Made by a program: the position numbers and the translations under genes | Assembly: GCA_017508895.1 (NCBI GenBank) | Contig: JAFWRA010000240.1 | Location: 1-26,638, forward strand | Reading direction: 5' to 3' | Source of the DNA: Bacteroidales bacterium | GTDB lineage: Bacteria; Bacteroidota; Bacteroidia; Bacteroidales; F082 | Length of the DNA stretch: 26,638 nucleotides | The notes under the pieces: generated by a model | Told to the model about the DNA's origin: nothing | The model's input: only the letters and a program-made list of their open reading frames with translations | The model's database searches: none | In this document: positions 7,469 to 15,056 of the stretch, in pieces | How positions within the stretch are numbered: position 1 is the first letter of the stretch | Layout of the letters: every line of letters starts with the position of its first letter

Positions 7469-7999
7469 ATGTTCATCAAGGATGAAACGATAATGCTCCG
7501 ATGCGCTGAGCCTGAAGATGCTGAACTGATTTACCGTTGGGAAAACGATAGAGACATTTGGCGGGTCAGCGGGACACATGTGCCCTACACTCGTTTCCAG
7601 ATTGAGCAGTTTTTGTTGAGTAACAATGATTTATTCAGCCAGAAGCAGCTTCGACTGATGATTGAATTGAATGAAACAGGAACCTCCATCGGCTGTATCG
7701 ACATCTTTGACTACGATGGCATTAACTGCCGCGCTGGATTGGGCATCCTCATCGACAAGGATTTTCGCCAACAGGGTTATGCCAAAGCTGCGTTGGCATT
7801 GTGCATAGCTTATCTTTTCGATGATTTGATGCTGCATCAGGTGTATTGTTCCATCAATGAAACCAACGTGATAAGCCAGCAACTCTTTCTCGATCAAGGT
7901 TTCACACTTTGTGGACACCGAAAAGATTGGATTCGGATTGAGGAAAGATATATTGATGTGTATGAGTATCAACGATTAAATGTCAAAAACCATGATTAA
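7469..7999 (+). CDS. GNAT-family N-acetyltransferase (RimJ/RimL- or SpeG-like)
   Basis: 176 residues, a single GNAT fold. It starts with IMLRCAEPEDAELIYRWEND, the usual first strand and helix. The core strand AGLGILIDKDFRQQGYAKAALALCIAYLF carries the acetyl-CoA pyrophosphate loop in the form RQQGYAKAA (R/Q-x-x-G-x-A/G). The C-terminal part has VYCSINETNVISQQLFLDQG, the standard NxxS--FxxxGF segment. It transfers acetyl from acetyl-CoA to an amine; whether the target is a protein N-terminus, a polyamine or another amine cannot be told. The gene overlaps the start of mltG by up to 20 bases, so the two are very likely translated from one mRNA. A functional link to the cell wall is only suggested by this linkage. 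Confidence 0.88.
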   Translation: MFIKDETIMLRCAEPEDAELIYRWENDRDIWRVSGTHVPYTRFQIEQFLLSNNDLFSQKQLRLMIELNETGTSIGCIDIFDYDGINCRAGLGILIDKDFRQQGYAKAALALCIAYLFDDLMLHQVYCSINETNVISQQLFLDQGFTLCGHRKDWIRIEERYIDVYEYQRLNVKNHD

Positions 8000-9089
8000 A
8001 ATACAGACCAAACTCCCAAATGAAAGAAGAAACAAAAAAAAGAATAGCAAAAAACGCACCCGCTTCATCGTTATTCTTGTCTTTGACATCCTTATGGTTT
8101 TCGCCTTAGCCTTCGGCTATTGGCTTTATCGAACCCTCCTCTCGCCCAACGTGCAGACACCAACAGGAACTGAAACCGCAATTTACATCCCCACCGGCTC
8201 TGATTATGACCAAGTGAAAGCTATCCTGAAAGAAGCCAATGTAATCATCAACGAAAAAAGCTTCTATTGGGTAGCCCAAAAGAAAAAATACCCAGAGAAT
8301 ATCCGTCCTGGACGATATATCGTGGATAATACCATGAGCAACAACGATATTATCAATATGTTGCGTGGAGGTTTGCAATCTCCTATAAGAGTGACTTTCA
8401 ATAACATCCGCGATGTAGACATGCTTGCAGGACGCATTGCCTCACAAATCGAAGCCGACTCCATTTCCATTTCCAATTTACTTCATGACAATCAGTATAT
8501 CAACCAATTGGGCTTCAATAGTTATACTATTCCTGCTCTATTCCTGCCTGACACATACGAATTCTATTGGAGCACCGATGCAGAAGGTTTTGTAGTTCGT
8601 ATGTTCCAAGAATACAACAAGTTTTGGACCAATGAACGTATACAACAAGCCCAAGCCAAAGGTCTGACCCCGATTCAAGTCAGTACATTGGCTTCCATTG
8701 TCAACAAGGAAACCAACATGAGCAACGAGATGCCTCGTGTGGCTGGCGTTTATCTCAACCGACTAAAAAGCAATTGGTTGTTGCAAGCCGACCCCACACT
8801 CGTCTTTGCTTGGAACGACTTTACCATCAAGCGTGTACTCGATCGCCACAAAGAAATCGAATCACCCTATAACACCTATAAATATGCAGGCCTTCCTCCC
8901 GGCCCTATTTGCATACCATCCATAGCAGCAATCAAAGCGGTATTGAATGCCGAAGACCACCATTATTACTACTTCTGCGCCAAGGAAGACTTTTCGGGCT
9001 ATCATAACTTCGCCAAGACCTTGGCTGAACACAACCGCAATGCTGCAAAATATCAACAAGCGCTGAACCAAAGGGGGATTATGAAATAA
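7980..9089 (+). CDS. mltG: Endolytic peptidoglycan transglycosylase MltG
   Basis: 369 residues. The N-terminus is very basic (residues 6-28, many Lys/Arg), followed by one membrane helix at about 29-50 (FIVILVFDILMVFALAFGYW). This gives the type II topology of MltG, with the rest in the periplasm. A LysM-like part lies near 65-130, then the YceG catalytic domain with PDTYEFYW (190-197) and the active-site Glu244 in ASIVNKETNMSNEMPRVAGV. MltG cuts nascent glycan strands and sets their length. Two starts are possible, at 7980 and 7992, both inside the end of the GNAT gene; I use the first because it is longer and both give the same domain content. No terminator follows; an imperfect inverted repeat fills the gap to the next gene. 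Confidence 0.94.
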   Translation: MSKTMIKIQTKLPNERRNKKKNSKKRTRFIVILVFDILMVFALAFGYWLYRTLLSPNVQTPTGTETAIYIPTGSDYDQVKAILKEANVIINEKSFYWVAQKKKYPENIRPGRYIVDNTMSNNDIINMLRGGLQSPIRVTFNNIRDVDMLAGRIASQIEADSISISNLLHDNQYINQLGFNSYTIPALFLPDTYEFYWSTDAEGFVVRMFQEYNKFWTNERIQQAQAKGLTPIQVSTLASIVNKETNMSNEMPRVAGVYLNRLKSNWLLQADPTLVFAWNDFTIKRVLDRHKEIESPYNTYKYAGLPPGPICIPSIAAIKAVLNAEDHHYYYFCAKEDFSGYHNFAKTLAEHNRNAAKYQQALNQRGIMK

Positions 9090-9091
9090 AA

Positions 9092-9189
9092 ACTATGACC
9101 ATTGACTATGACTATGACCAATTCAACCAAGGCTACCAACTTCACCCTCGAGTGTGGTTGTCATGGTCATTGTCACAAGTCATAGTCAA
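9092..9189. repeat. Imperfect long inverted repeat between mltG and the phosphomannomutase gene
   Basis: TTGACTATGACT (9102-9113) has an exact complement at 9178-9189. ACTATGACCA (9111-9120) matches the complement of 9164-9173 with one mismatch. An inner CAACTTCAC / GTGTGGTTG pair (one mismatch) closes near the centre. ACTATGACC also repeats directly (9092-9100, 9111-9119). Folded, this is one hairpin of nearly 90 nt with bulges. It has no T-run, so it is not a standard terminator; it may be a small intergenic repeat element. Confidence 0.6.
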
Positions 9190-9225
9190 CTGAACAACTG
9201 AATAACTAAACAACAAACAACTGAT
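9187..9225 (+). repeat. 8-base periodic A-rich leader before phosphomannomutase
   Basis: CAACTGAA occurs twice in tandem (9187-9202), followed by TAACTAAA, a 7-base CAACAAA and CAACTGAT, ending three bases before the ATG at 9229. The first copy overlaps the right arm of the inverted repeat. It resembles the periodic leader of rpoD. Confidence 0.5.
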
Positions 9226-9228
9226 AAA

Positions 9229-10572
9229 ATGAAAGCATTTAAAGCATACGACATCCGTGGCGAATGGGGCTCTGACCTCAATGAAGACATCGCCTACCGC
9301 ATCGGTTATTTCCTGCCTGACATTCTCGACACAGACACCTATCTCGTTGGCCGCGACATGCGCCTCTCATCCCCATCCCTGTATGATGCCCTCACCCGAG
9401 GCCTCACCGACCGTGGCAAAAACGTGAATTCAATTGGCCTTTCCACTACCCCATTGGTTTACTGGTCGACAGCCAAATACAACTATGGCGCTTCCGTACA
9501 AATCACGGCATCGCATAACCCCAAACACCATAACGGTCTCAAGATTTCAGCGGCTAATGCCTTGCCCGTAGGCTACGACACGGGACTGAACCGTTTGGAA
9601 ATGTTGGTTGCAAGTGACAAGCCAACTGTACCCGTCAATGCCAAAGGCCAAATCAAGGAAAGGAATGTGTATGCCGAGTATCTCGCTTTCCAAAAACAAT
9701 TTGTTGGCGACTTGACAAATCTCAATATCGCCGTGGATTGCAGTAATGGCATGTCTTCCATCTTCGTTCATGAGTTAATCGGCAAGGCACACTACATCAA
9801 CGATACCCTTGACGGCAACTTCCCCAACCATGAGCCCAACCCTTTGGAGACCAACGCCCAAGAGCAAATCAAAGCCTTGGTTCTGAAAGAGAAATGCGAC
9901 ATCGGCTTACTCTTTGACGGGGATGCCGACCGCATCACTTTCATTGACGACAAAGGCGGCTTCATTAGCCCCGACCTCATCATTGCCTTCTTAGGCGATT
10001 ATTTCATTGGGGAACAACACCAGAAAGGCATTGTGTTGCAGGACATCCGTAGTTCGCGCGCCATCCAGGAATACCTTAACAAATACAAATCCAAGGTAGA
10101 GACTTGGCGTGTGGGACGCGCTTACGCAGCATTGAAACTCAGAGAATTAGACGGTTGCTATGGCTGCGAACTGGCAGGGCACTACTATTTCCGCGACTTC
10201 TATTACTCCGACTCTGCTTTGTTGGCAGCCTCCATCGTTCTCCGGCTTCTGGCCGAACGCAAGAAAGAAGGCAAAACAATGAGCCAAATCATTGACGAAA
10301 TCTCACCCTATTCCAATTCAGGAGAAATCAACTTCAAGATTGAGCGCAAGCAGGAAGCTATGGATGCCGTTCGTGATCATTTCATGCAAATAGAAAAGCC
10401 CGAGCGTTTCCTCGACTTTGATGGTTATCGCCTCGACTATCCCGAATGGTGGCTCAACATCAGGCCTTCCAACACAGAGCCCTACCTTCGTTTCCTTTGC
10501 GAGGCCAAGAGCGAGAAAAAACTACAGGAACTCATCGGCACGGTGAAAGCCATTGTGGCCACTTTCGCGTAA
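9229..10572 (+). CDS. Phosphomannomutase/phosphoglucomutase (alpha-D-phosphohexomutase)
   Basis: 447 residues, four-domain phosphohexomutase. The phosphoserine is Ser95 in TASHNPKHHNGLK. The Mg-binding loop is DGDADR (Asp230, 232, 234). The sugar-binding loop is GCELAGHYYFRD (about 312-323), a variant of the GEMSGH loop of PMM/PGM enzymes. The phosphate-binding loop near the C-terminus is NIRPSNTEPYLR. It interconverts hexose 1- and 6-phosphates, probably mannose and/or glucose, supplying GDP-mannose or UDP-glucose for surface glycans. The loop supports PMM/PGM rather than GlmM, and a GlmM-like enzyme is encoded separately at 13674-15056. No TAnnTTTG element was found just upstream, so it may be read through from mltG or use an unrecognised promoter. 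Confidence 0.93.
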   Translation: MKAFKAYDIRGEWGSDLNEDIAYRIGYFLPDILDTDTYLVGRDMRLSSPSLYDALTRGLTDRGKNVNSIGLSTTPLVYWSTAKYNYGASVQITASHNPKHHNGLKISAANALPVGYDTGLNRLEMLVASDKPTVPVNAKGQIKERNVYAEYLAFQKQFVGDLTNLNIAVDCSNGMSSIFVHELIGKAHYINDTLDGNFPNHEPNPLETNAQEQIKALVLKEKCDIGLLFDGDADRITFIDDKGGFISPDLIIAFLGDYFIGEQHQKGIVLQDIRSSRAIQEYLNKYKSKVETWRVGRAYAALKLRELDGCYGCELAGHYYFRDFYYSDSALLAASIVLRLLAERKKEGKTMSQIIDEISPYSNSGEINFKIERKQEAMDAVRDHFMQIEKPERFLDFDGYRLDYPEWWLNIRPSNTEPYLRFLCEAKSEKKLQELIGTVKAIVATFA

Positions 10573-10584
10573 CGGAAAAAAGTG

Positions 10585-10592
10585 TATCTTTG
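10585..10592 (+). promoter_or_regulatory. Promoter -7 element for the TPR lipoprotein gene
   Basis: TATCTTTG, starting 13 bases after the stop of the upstream gene. Transcription would start near 10599, just before ATGATG at 10606, so the in-frame ATG at 10582 cannot be used. Confidence 0.7.
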
Positions 10593-10605
10593 CAAAAAAA
10601 TTAAA

Positions 10606-11019
10606 ATGATGAAAAGACTGATACTAATATTTTCCTTTTTTGCCTTTCTTGCCATGACCGGTTGCGAAAACCCAGCAAAATCCCGCGTTTATACAGAGGA
10701 AGGCTCAAAGCTGTTGTTGCGATACAGCAAGTTTGAAGAGGCTGAGGAAACTTTGACCAAGGCCATCAAATATGATAAGAACAATTTCGAGGCCTATTAT
10801 TACAGAGGTTGTGCTAAGGTAAACGAGAAAAGGTATCAGGATGCCATTGCCGACTTTGAGAAAGCAGTGGAATTAAAGCCCGACTACGCGGATGCCTATT
10901 TCAACCTTGGAAGGACATACTACCTATTGAACGATGAAGACAAGGCATGCGAGTATTACCAACTGGCAGCCAAATATGGTCGACCGAACCTGGAAGATTA
11001 TCTCAAAAGATGTAAATAA
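10606..11019 (+). CDS. Small TPR-repeat lipoprotein
   Basis: 137 residues from 10606 (a second ATG at 10609 is equally possible). MMKRLILIFSFFAFLAMTGC is a lipoprotein signal with lipid Cys20. Three tetratricopeptide repeats follow: about 30-62 (LLRYSKFEEAEETLTKAIKY), 63-98 (YYYRGCAKVNEKRYQDAIAD) and 99-132 (AYFNLGRTYYLLNDEDKACE). TPR units bind proteins; the partner is unknown. An envelope location follows from the lipobox. The stop codon directly abuts the stop of the convergent MORN gene, with no room for a separate terminator. Confidence 0.85.
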   Translation: MMKRLILIFSFFAFLAMTGCENPAKSRVYTEEGSKLLLRYSKFEEAEETLTKAIKYDKNNFEAYYYRGCAKVNEKRYQDAIADFEKAVELKPDYADAYFNLGRTYYLLNDEDKACEYYQLAAKYGRPNLEDYLKRCK

Positions 11020-11703
11020 TCATCGGATTTCTTGTTCCCCAAAAGCTTCTTCTTCGATGAGGTCACCTTCTTCATTGTAGGTTTTCCATTGTCCCACTTT
11101 CTGTCCCTTGGAATACTGCCCTTCTTCCTTCATAGCCGAGCTGGGATAATAGGTCTTTGAAGGACCATCAAGTAGTCCGTTATGGTATTGGCATTCCATG
11201 ATCAAAACGCCTGTATCCGAATACTTTTTGCACTTCCCTTCTGGCTGACCCTCAACATATTGTGTCTCTTCGGCCAACACACCGTTATTCGGGTTATAGA
11301 GTCTCGACCATCCGTGTACCTTACCTTCCTTATTGTCTTCAACCAAACGCAGCTGACCGGAGGCTTCGTCATAATATTTCCATTCTCCTTCTTTCTTTTG
11401 GTTTAGGTAATACCCAGTGGCAATCATCCTCCCATTCGGGGCGTATGTCTTGTTCAAGGCTTGCTCACCTGATTTATCGAACTCGTTGGTAGCCTTCAAG
11501 TTACCTTGTTCATCGTAATATTTAAAAGTACCCTTGCATTTGTCGTTCTTGAACTGGCCTTCGTAACGTATTTGCCCGTTGGGGTAAAAACCGCGCCAAG
11601 CGCCCTGTCGACGGCCTTTAGCATCGGTACGATTGAAATCCTGGGCCAACAACGAGGTGACGCCAATTATCAGTGAGACAAGTATTAAGGCAATTCTTTT
11701 CAT
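11020..11703 (-). CDS. Exported MORN-repeat (YwqK-like) protein
   Basis: 227 residues. The signal peptide is MKRIALILVSLIIGVTSLLA (cut before Q21). The mature part is a row of MORN_2 repeats of about 22-24 residues, for example GAWRGFYPNGQIRYEGQFK, GTFKYYDEQGNLKATNEF, GEWKYYDEASGQLRLVED and GQWKTYNEEGDLIEEEAFG. Databases often label such proteins toxin-antitoxin YwqK family antitoxin; nothing here supports a toxin partner, so I do not use that name. It is probably a structural or binding protein of the envelope. It has its own promoter, nearly back to back with that of recR. Confidence 0.85.
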   Translation of the reverse strand: MKRIALILVSLIIGVTSLLAQDFNRTDAKGRRQGAWRGFYPNGQIRYEGQFKNDKCKGTFKYYDEQGNLKATNEFDKSGEQALNKTYAPNGRMIATGYYLNQKKEGEWKYYDEASGQLRLVEDNKEGKVHGWSRLYNPNNGVLAEETQYVEGQPEGKCKKYSDTGVLIMECQYHNGLLDGPSKTYYPSSAMKEEGQYSKGQKVGQWKTYNEEGDLIEEEAFGEQEIR

Positions 11704-11725
11704 GATTTCTTCGCTTTTGAGACTG

Positions 11726-11733
11726 CAAATTTA
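11726..11733 (-). promoter_or_regulatory. Promoter -7 element for the MORN gene
   Basis: Minus-strand TAAATTTG, 23 bases upstream of the ATG at 11703. Only 11 bases separate it from the divergent recR element, so RNA polymerase could not occupy both at once. Confidence 0.6.
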
Positions 11734-11744
11734 AGGAAATAACT

Positions 11745-11752
11745 TAATTTTG
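11745..11752 (+). promoter_or_regulatory. Promoter -7 element for recR
   Basis: TAATTTTG, 14 bases before the recR ATG, so the mRNA would have a leader of only a few bases. Confidence 0.6.
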
Positions 11753-11765
11753 CCCCGATTATTGT

Positions 11766-12377
11766 ATGGCAGAATATTCATCCATATTGTTAGAAAACGC
11801 GGTGGAGTCACTTGCAAAGTTGCCGGGCATCGGAAAGAAAACCGCCCTTCGTTTAGCCTTACACCTGCTCAATGAAGACACGCTTGAGACTGAACAACTC
11901 GCTGATTCACTGTTGAAAATGAAGCATAACATACAACTATGCGAACGTTGCTACAACATCAGTGACACCAAGGTTTGTTCCATTTGCAGCAATCCTCGGC
12001 GCGACGAAAACACACTATGCGTGGTGGCCGACATGCGCGACGTGTTGGCCATTGAACGCACCGCATCTTACAACGGCCTGTATCATGTACTCGGCGGAGT
12101 CATCAGCCCTATCGAAGGTGTCTCACCTAACGATTTGAAGATTGCCCAATTGGTACAACGCACTCAAAAGGAAGATATTAAAGAAATCATCCTTGCATTG
12201 CCTGCCACCATCGAAGGAGACACAACCAACTTTTATATTTTCAGGCAATTGAGTAATTTTCAAGGAAAGATTTCGGTCATATCAAAAGGAATTGCAGTGG
12301 GCGATGCCTTGGAATTTGTGGATGAGGTCACCTTAGGTCGATCCATACAAAACCGCATCCCGTTCAATCAGAAATGA
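11766..12377 (+). CDS. recR: Recombination mediator protein RecR
   Basis: 203 residues, the standard length. A helix-hairpin-helix lies at about 12-35 (LAKLPGIGKKTALRLALHLL). The zinc finger uses Cys59, Cys62, Cys71 and Cys74 (CERCYNISDTKVCSIC). The Toprim domain follows (LCVVADMRDVLAIERTASYN, with GLYHVLGGVISPIEGV). RecR works with RecO (and RecF) to load RecA on gapped DNA. The finger lacks none of its cysteines. It is followed 21 bases later by the end of a convergent small gene. Confidence 0.97.
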   Translation: MAEYSSILLENAVESLAKLPGIGKKTALRLALHLLNEDTLETEQLADSLLKMKHNIQLCERCYNISDTKVCSICSNPRRDENTLCVVADMRDVLAIERTASYNGLYHVLGGVISPIEGVSPNDLKIAQLVQRTQKEDIKEIILALPATIEGDTTNFYIFRQLSNFQGKISVISKGIAVGDALEFVDEVTLGRSIQNRIPFNQK

Positions 12378-12398
12378 TTACGACAAACAGAGTCGCTA

Positions 12399-12650
12399 TT
12401 ACTGCTTCTCTACAAATGTTGGCTCCTCAAATAGATTCAATTGATTCTCGGTGAGATACAAATCCTGAGGAATCTCGTATTCGTAGTTCGAGATAAAACG
12501 TTCTATATTTCTCTTGATCAATTTGATAGGGGTTGTTTTTCGAGCCTTGCAATAATTACGCAATGAACGGTATTGACCGGCCGATAGTTTGAACGTAATC
12601 GCGTGATATTTGTAGTTGCGACGCTTGCTTTTTTTGTGATGTTGCCCCAT
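12399..12650 (-). CDS. Small basic protein, ribbon-helix-helix-like
   Basis: 83 residues from the ATG at 12650. A longer frame to 12701 adds 17 residues (MDFSICFCYFVASNQSV) that look non-coding. The N-terminus is Lys/Arg/His-rich (MGQHHKKSKRRNYK). The middle reads as one beta strand (HAITFKLS) and two helices (AGQYRSLRNYCKARKTT and PIKLIKRNIERFISNY), which is the order of a ribbon-helix-helix DNA-binding fold. The tail is acidic. I do not recognise a named family. DNA binding is inferred from charge and predicted fold only. No TAnnTTTG element was found upstream. Confidence 0.6.
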   Translation of the reverse strand: MGQHHKKSKRRNYKYHAITFKLSAGQYRSLRNYCKARKTTPIKLIKRNIERFISNYEYEIPQDLYLTENQLNLFEEPTFVEKQ

Positions 12651-12720
12651 AACCGATTGATTTGAAGCCACGAAATAACAAAAACAAATCGAGAAATCCA
12701 AATAATCATGAAAACTTTCC

Positions 12721-12728
12721 TACTTTTG
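12721..12728 (+). promoter_or_regulatory. Promoter -7 element for the sugar kinase gene
   Basis: TACTTTTG, 19 bases upstream of the ATG at 12747. Confidence 0.65.
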
Positions 12729-12746
12729 CAATCATTTTGAACGAAA

Positions 12747-13652
12747 ATGAATATCACCGTAATAGGAGAAGCTAACATCGATATTACCGTCCGACCCGAC
12801 CGTAAGGATGCGGTTGTATCGCAAATGACATGCGTTCCCAGCCACATCGCTTTTCATCATGGTGGCGTGGCACGCAACATTGCCCAAAACCTTTGCCTTC
12901 TTGGACATGAAGTGAAACTGATGACCGTATTTGGTGACGACGATTTTGCCAAAAGCCTCATCACCGATTGTAACCATCTTGGAATAGACTTGTCGCTGTC
13001 GGCCCAATATCCATACGAAAAAAGTCCGATTTTTCTCAGTTTCAACGACAAAACCGGCAACATGCAGTCTGCCGCTTCTGATATTGCACTAAATGACAAG
13101 ATGGATGTGGACTGGTTGAAAGACAAGATGGAGACTGTCAATCAATCGGATTTGGTTGTTGCCGACACACTCCTGAGTGTCGACGCCCTCTCCTTTTTGA
13201 TGGACCATTGCCAAGTCCCTCTCTATATCGACACAGTTTCACCGGGCAAAGCCAAACGCCTTTCTGAAGCTTTGAAAAAGTCGGATGGGACTTCTGTCTT
13301 CGCACTGAAATGCAACTTCGCAGAGGCCGTTGCCATTACCGGAAAAAACAATGCCATTGAGGCATCTAAAGATTTGAACTCCAAAGGAATAAACCATGTA
13401 TATTTAACTTTAGGTTCAAAAGGAGTCGTACATTGTTCCGAAAACGTTGCCACTTCATATCCAACCCTACCCGCAGAAGTCGTAAATGTGATGGGTTCAG
13501 GTGATGCCTTTTTTGCAGGTATCATACATGCCCATTCCATTGGCATCTGCGGTAAAGAGGCCGTTATCTTTGGTTTGAAAGCCGCACGACACAACATAAA
13601 AAGCGAAGCACCGGTCAACCCGACGCTTCGCCTTTCCGTTTTCGATGATTGA
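12747..13652 (+). CDS. PfkB-family kinase, resembling pseudouridine kinase PsuK
   Basis: 301 residues. The N-terminal PfkB signature is present (HHGGVARNIAQNLCLLGHEV, about 37-56), and the C-terminal signature is NVMGSGDAFFAGI with the catalytic base Asp253 in GSGD (250-253). The segment GGVARNIAQNLCLLG and the spacing of the two signatures closely resemble E. coli PsuK (YeiC), which phosphorylates pseudouridine. Other PfkB members use ribose, adenosine or fructose phosphates, so the substrate is a best guess. PsuK normally works with the glycosidase PsuG, and no psuG is next to it. The convergent glmM ends 21 bases downstream. Confidence 0.85.
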   Translation: MNITVIGEANIDITVRPDRKDAVVSQMTCVPSHIAFHHGGVARNIAQNLCLLGHEVKLMTVFGDDDFAKSLITDCNHLGIDLSLSAQYPYEKSPIFLSFNDKTGNMQSAASDIALNDKMDVDWLKDKMETVNQSDLVVADTLLSVDALSFLMDHCQVPLYIDTVSPGKAKRLSEALKKSDGTSVFALKCNFAEAVAITGKNNAIEASKDLNSKGINHVYLTLGSKGVVHCSENVATSYPTLPAEVVNVMGSGDAFFAGIIHAHSIGICGKEAVIFGLKAARHNIKSEAPVNPTLRLSVFDD

Positions 13653-13673
13653 CTAATAATAGCTTCTCACCTA

Positions 13674-15056
13674 TCACACCATCTTCTTGGCTTCTTCCAA
13701 TATCATATTGGCAAAGCGTTCGGCCTCAGCCTCAGTCTTGCCTTCCGAATAGATACGGATGATGGGCTCGGTGTTCGATTTGCGCAGATGCACCCAACCT
13801 TCCTCAAAGTCAATCTTCACACCGTCAATGGTCGTCACCTTCTCGTTCTTAAACTTCTCGGCGAACTTTGCTAATATACCGTCCACATCGGTCGAAGGTG
13901 TGAGTTGGATCTTGTTCTTTGACATCACATACAACGGATATGTTTTCTTCAACTCGGAACATTTCACTTTCTTCTCGGCCAATTGGGTAAGGAACAAAGC
14001 CGTGCCAACCAAAGCATCGCGACCGTAATGCAATTCGGGATAGATGACACCGCCGTTGCCTTCGCCACCAATGACAGCACCGACTTCCTTCATCTTTTCA
14101 ACAACATTCACTTCCCCAACTGCGGCAGCAAAATACTGTTGTCCATGCTTTTGTGTCACATCACGTAAAGCACGAGTTGAAGACAGGTTGCTCACGGTCG
14201 GTCCAGGCGTATGTTTCAAGATGAAATCGGCTACGGAGACCAAGGTGTACTCCTCGCCAAACAATTCTCCATCCTCCTTAACGAAAACCAGACGGTCCAC
14301 ATCGGGGTCGACGACCACGCCGAAATCGCAACCTTGTTCACGCACAAAACGGCAGATGTCGGTCAAATTTTGAGCTAAGGGTTCTGGAGTGTGGGCAAAC
14401 TTGCCAGTAGGTTCGCAATTCAGTTCCAACACCTCTTTTACACCGAGTGCACGGAGCATCTTAGGGATAGCGATGCCACCTGTCGAGTTGACCGCGTCCA
14501 CAGCCACCTTGAAGTTGGCTTTTGCAATCACCTCTTTATTCACCAAAGGCAACTGGCAAACCATCTCAACGTGCTTGTCCATCCAGCCATCAACTTGTTG
14601 ATAACTACCGATTTCTTCGATCGGCACGAAATCGAAATCATCCTTGGCAGCCACATCAAGAAGCCAAGCGCCTTCGGCGGCAGAGATAAACTCACCCTTT
14701 TCGTTGAGTAGTTTCAAGGCGTTCCATTGTGCTGGATTATGGCTTGCTGTAAGGATGATGCCAGCATCAGCTTTTAAACCAGTGACAGCGATTTCGGTTG
14801 TAGGCGTTGTGCTCAGGCCGATGTCGAGAACATCTGCGCCCATGGCTTGTAAAGTGCCACAAACCACCTGATTGACAAGAAATCCGGAGAGACGGGCATC
14901 GCGGCCGACCACAACCTTTGGCCTTCTCACACCACGATGTTGGACAAACTTGACGAAAGCAGCTGTGAATTTCACCATGTCGATTGGCGTGAGGTTGTCG
15001 CCCGGCTGGCCGCCAATGGTACCACGAATGCCGGATATGGATTTGATAAGTGTCAT
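13674..15056 (-). CDS. glmM: Phosphoglucosamine mutase (GlmM-like phosphohexomutase)
   Basis: 460 residues. The start MTLIKSISGIRGTIGG is typical of the Bacteroidota enzyme. The phosphoserine is Ser105 (TASHNPAQWNALK), the metal loop is DPDVDR (Asp250, 252, 254) and the phosphate loop is HLRKSNTEPIIR near the C-terminus. The sugar loop reads GGEGNGGVIYPELHYGRDAL, closer to archaeal phosphoglucosamine mutases than to the GEQSGH loop of E. coli GlmM. It makes glucosamine 1-phosphate for UDP-GlcNAc, needed for peptidoglycan and lipid A; the exact sugar is inferred. Its ATG overlaps the stop of the upstream EEP gene in ATGA, so it is the last gene of the mutL operon and probably translationally coupled. 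I see no hairpin terminator in the 21-base gap to the convergent kinase gene. Confidence 0.9.
   Translation of the reverse strand: MTLIKSISGIRGTIGGQPGDNLTPIDMVKFTAAFVKFVQHRGVRRPKVVVGRDARLSGFLVNQVVCGTLQAMGADVLDIGLSTTPTTEIAVTGLKADAGIILTASHNPAQWNALKLLNEKGEFISAAEGAWLLDVAAKDDFDFVPIEEIGSYQQVDGWMDKHVEMVCQLPLVNKEVIAKANFKVAVDAVNSTGGIAIPKMLRALGVKEVLELNCEPTGKFAHTPEPLAQNLTDICRFVREQGCDFGVVVDPDVDRLVFVKEDGELFGEEYTLVSVADFILKHTPGPTVSNLSSTRALRDVTQKHGQQYFAAAVGEVNVVEKMKEVGAVIGGEGNGGVIYPELHYGRDALVGTALFLTQLAEKKVKCSELKKTYPLYVMSKNKIQLTPSTDVDGILAKFAEKFKNEKVTTIDGVKIDFEEGWVHLRKSNTEPIIRIYSEGKTEAEAERFANMILEEAKKMV

Noticed and set aside
10582..11019. Longer start for the TPR lipoprotein at 10582
   Set aside because: The -7 element TATCTTTG lies inside the added segment; the lipoprotein signal starts at 10606.
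11020..11703. Antitoxin of a toxin-antitoxin pair (YwqK label)
   Set aside because: The protein has an export signal and MORN repeats, and no toxin-like gene is adjacent; the database label is not supported by context.
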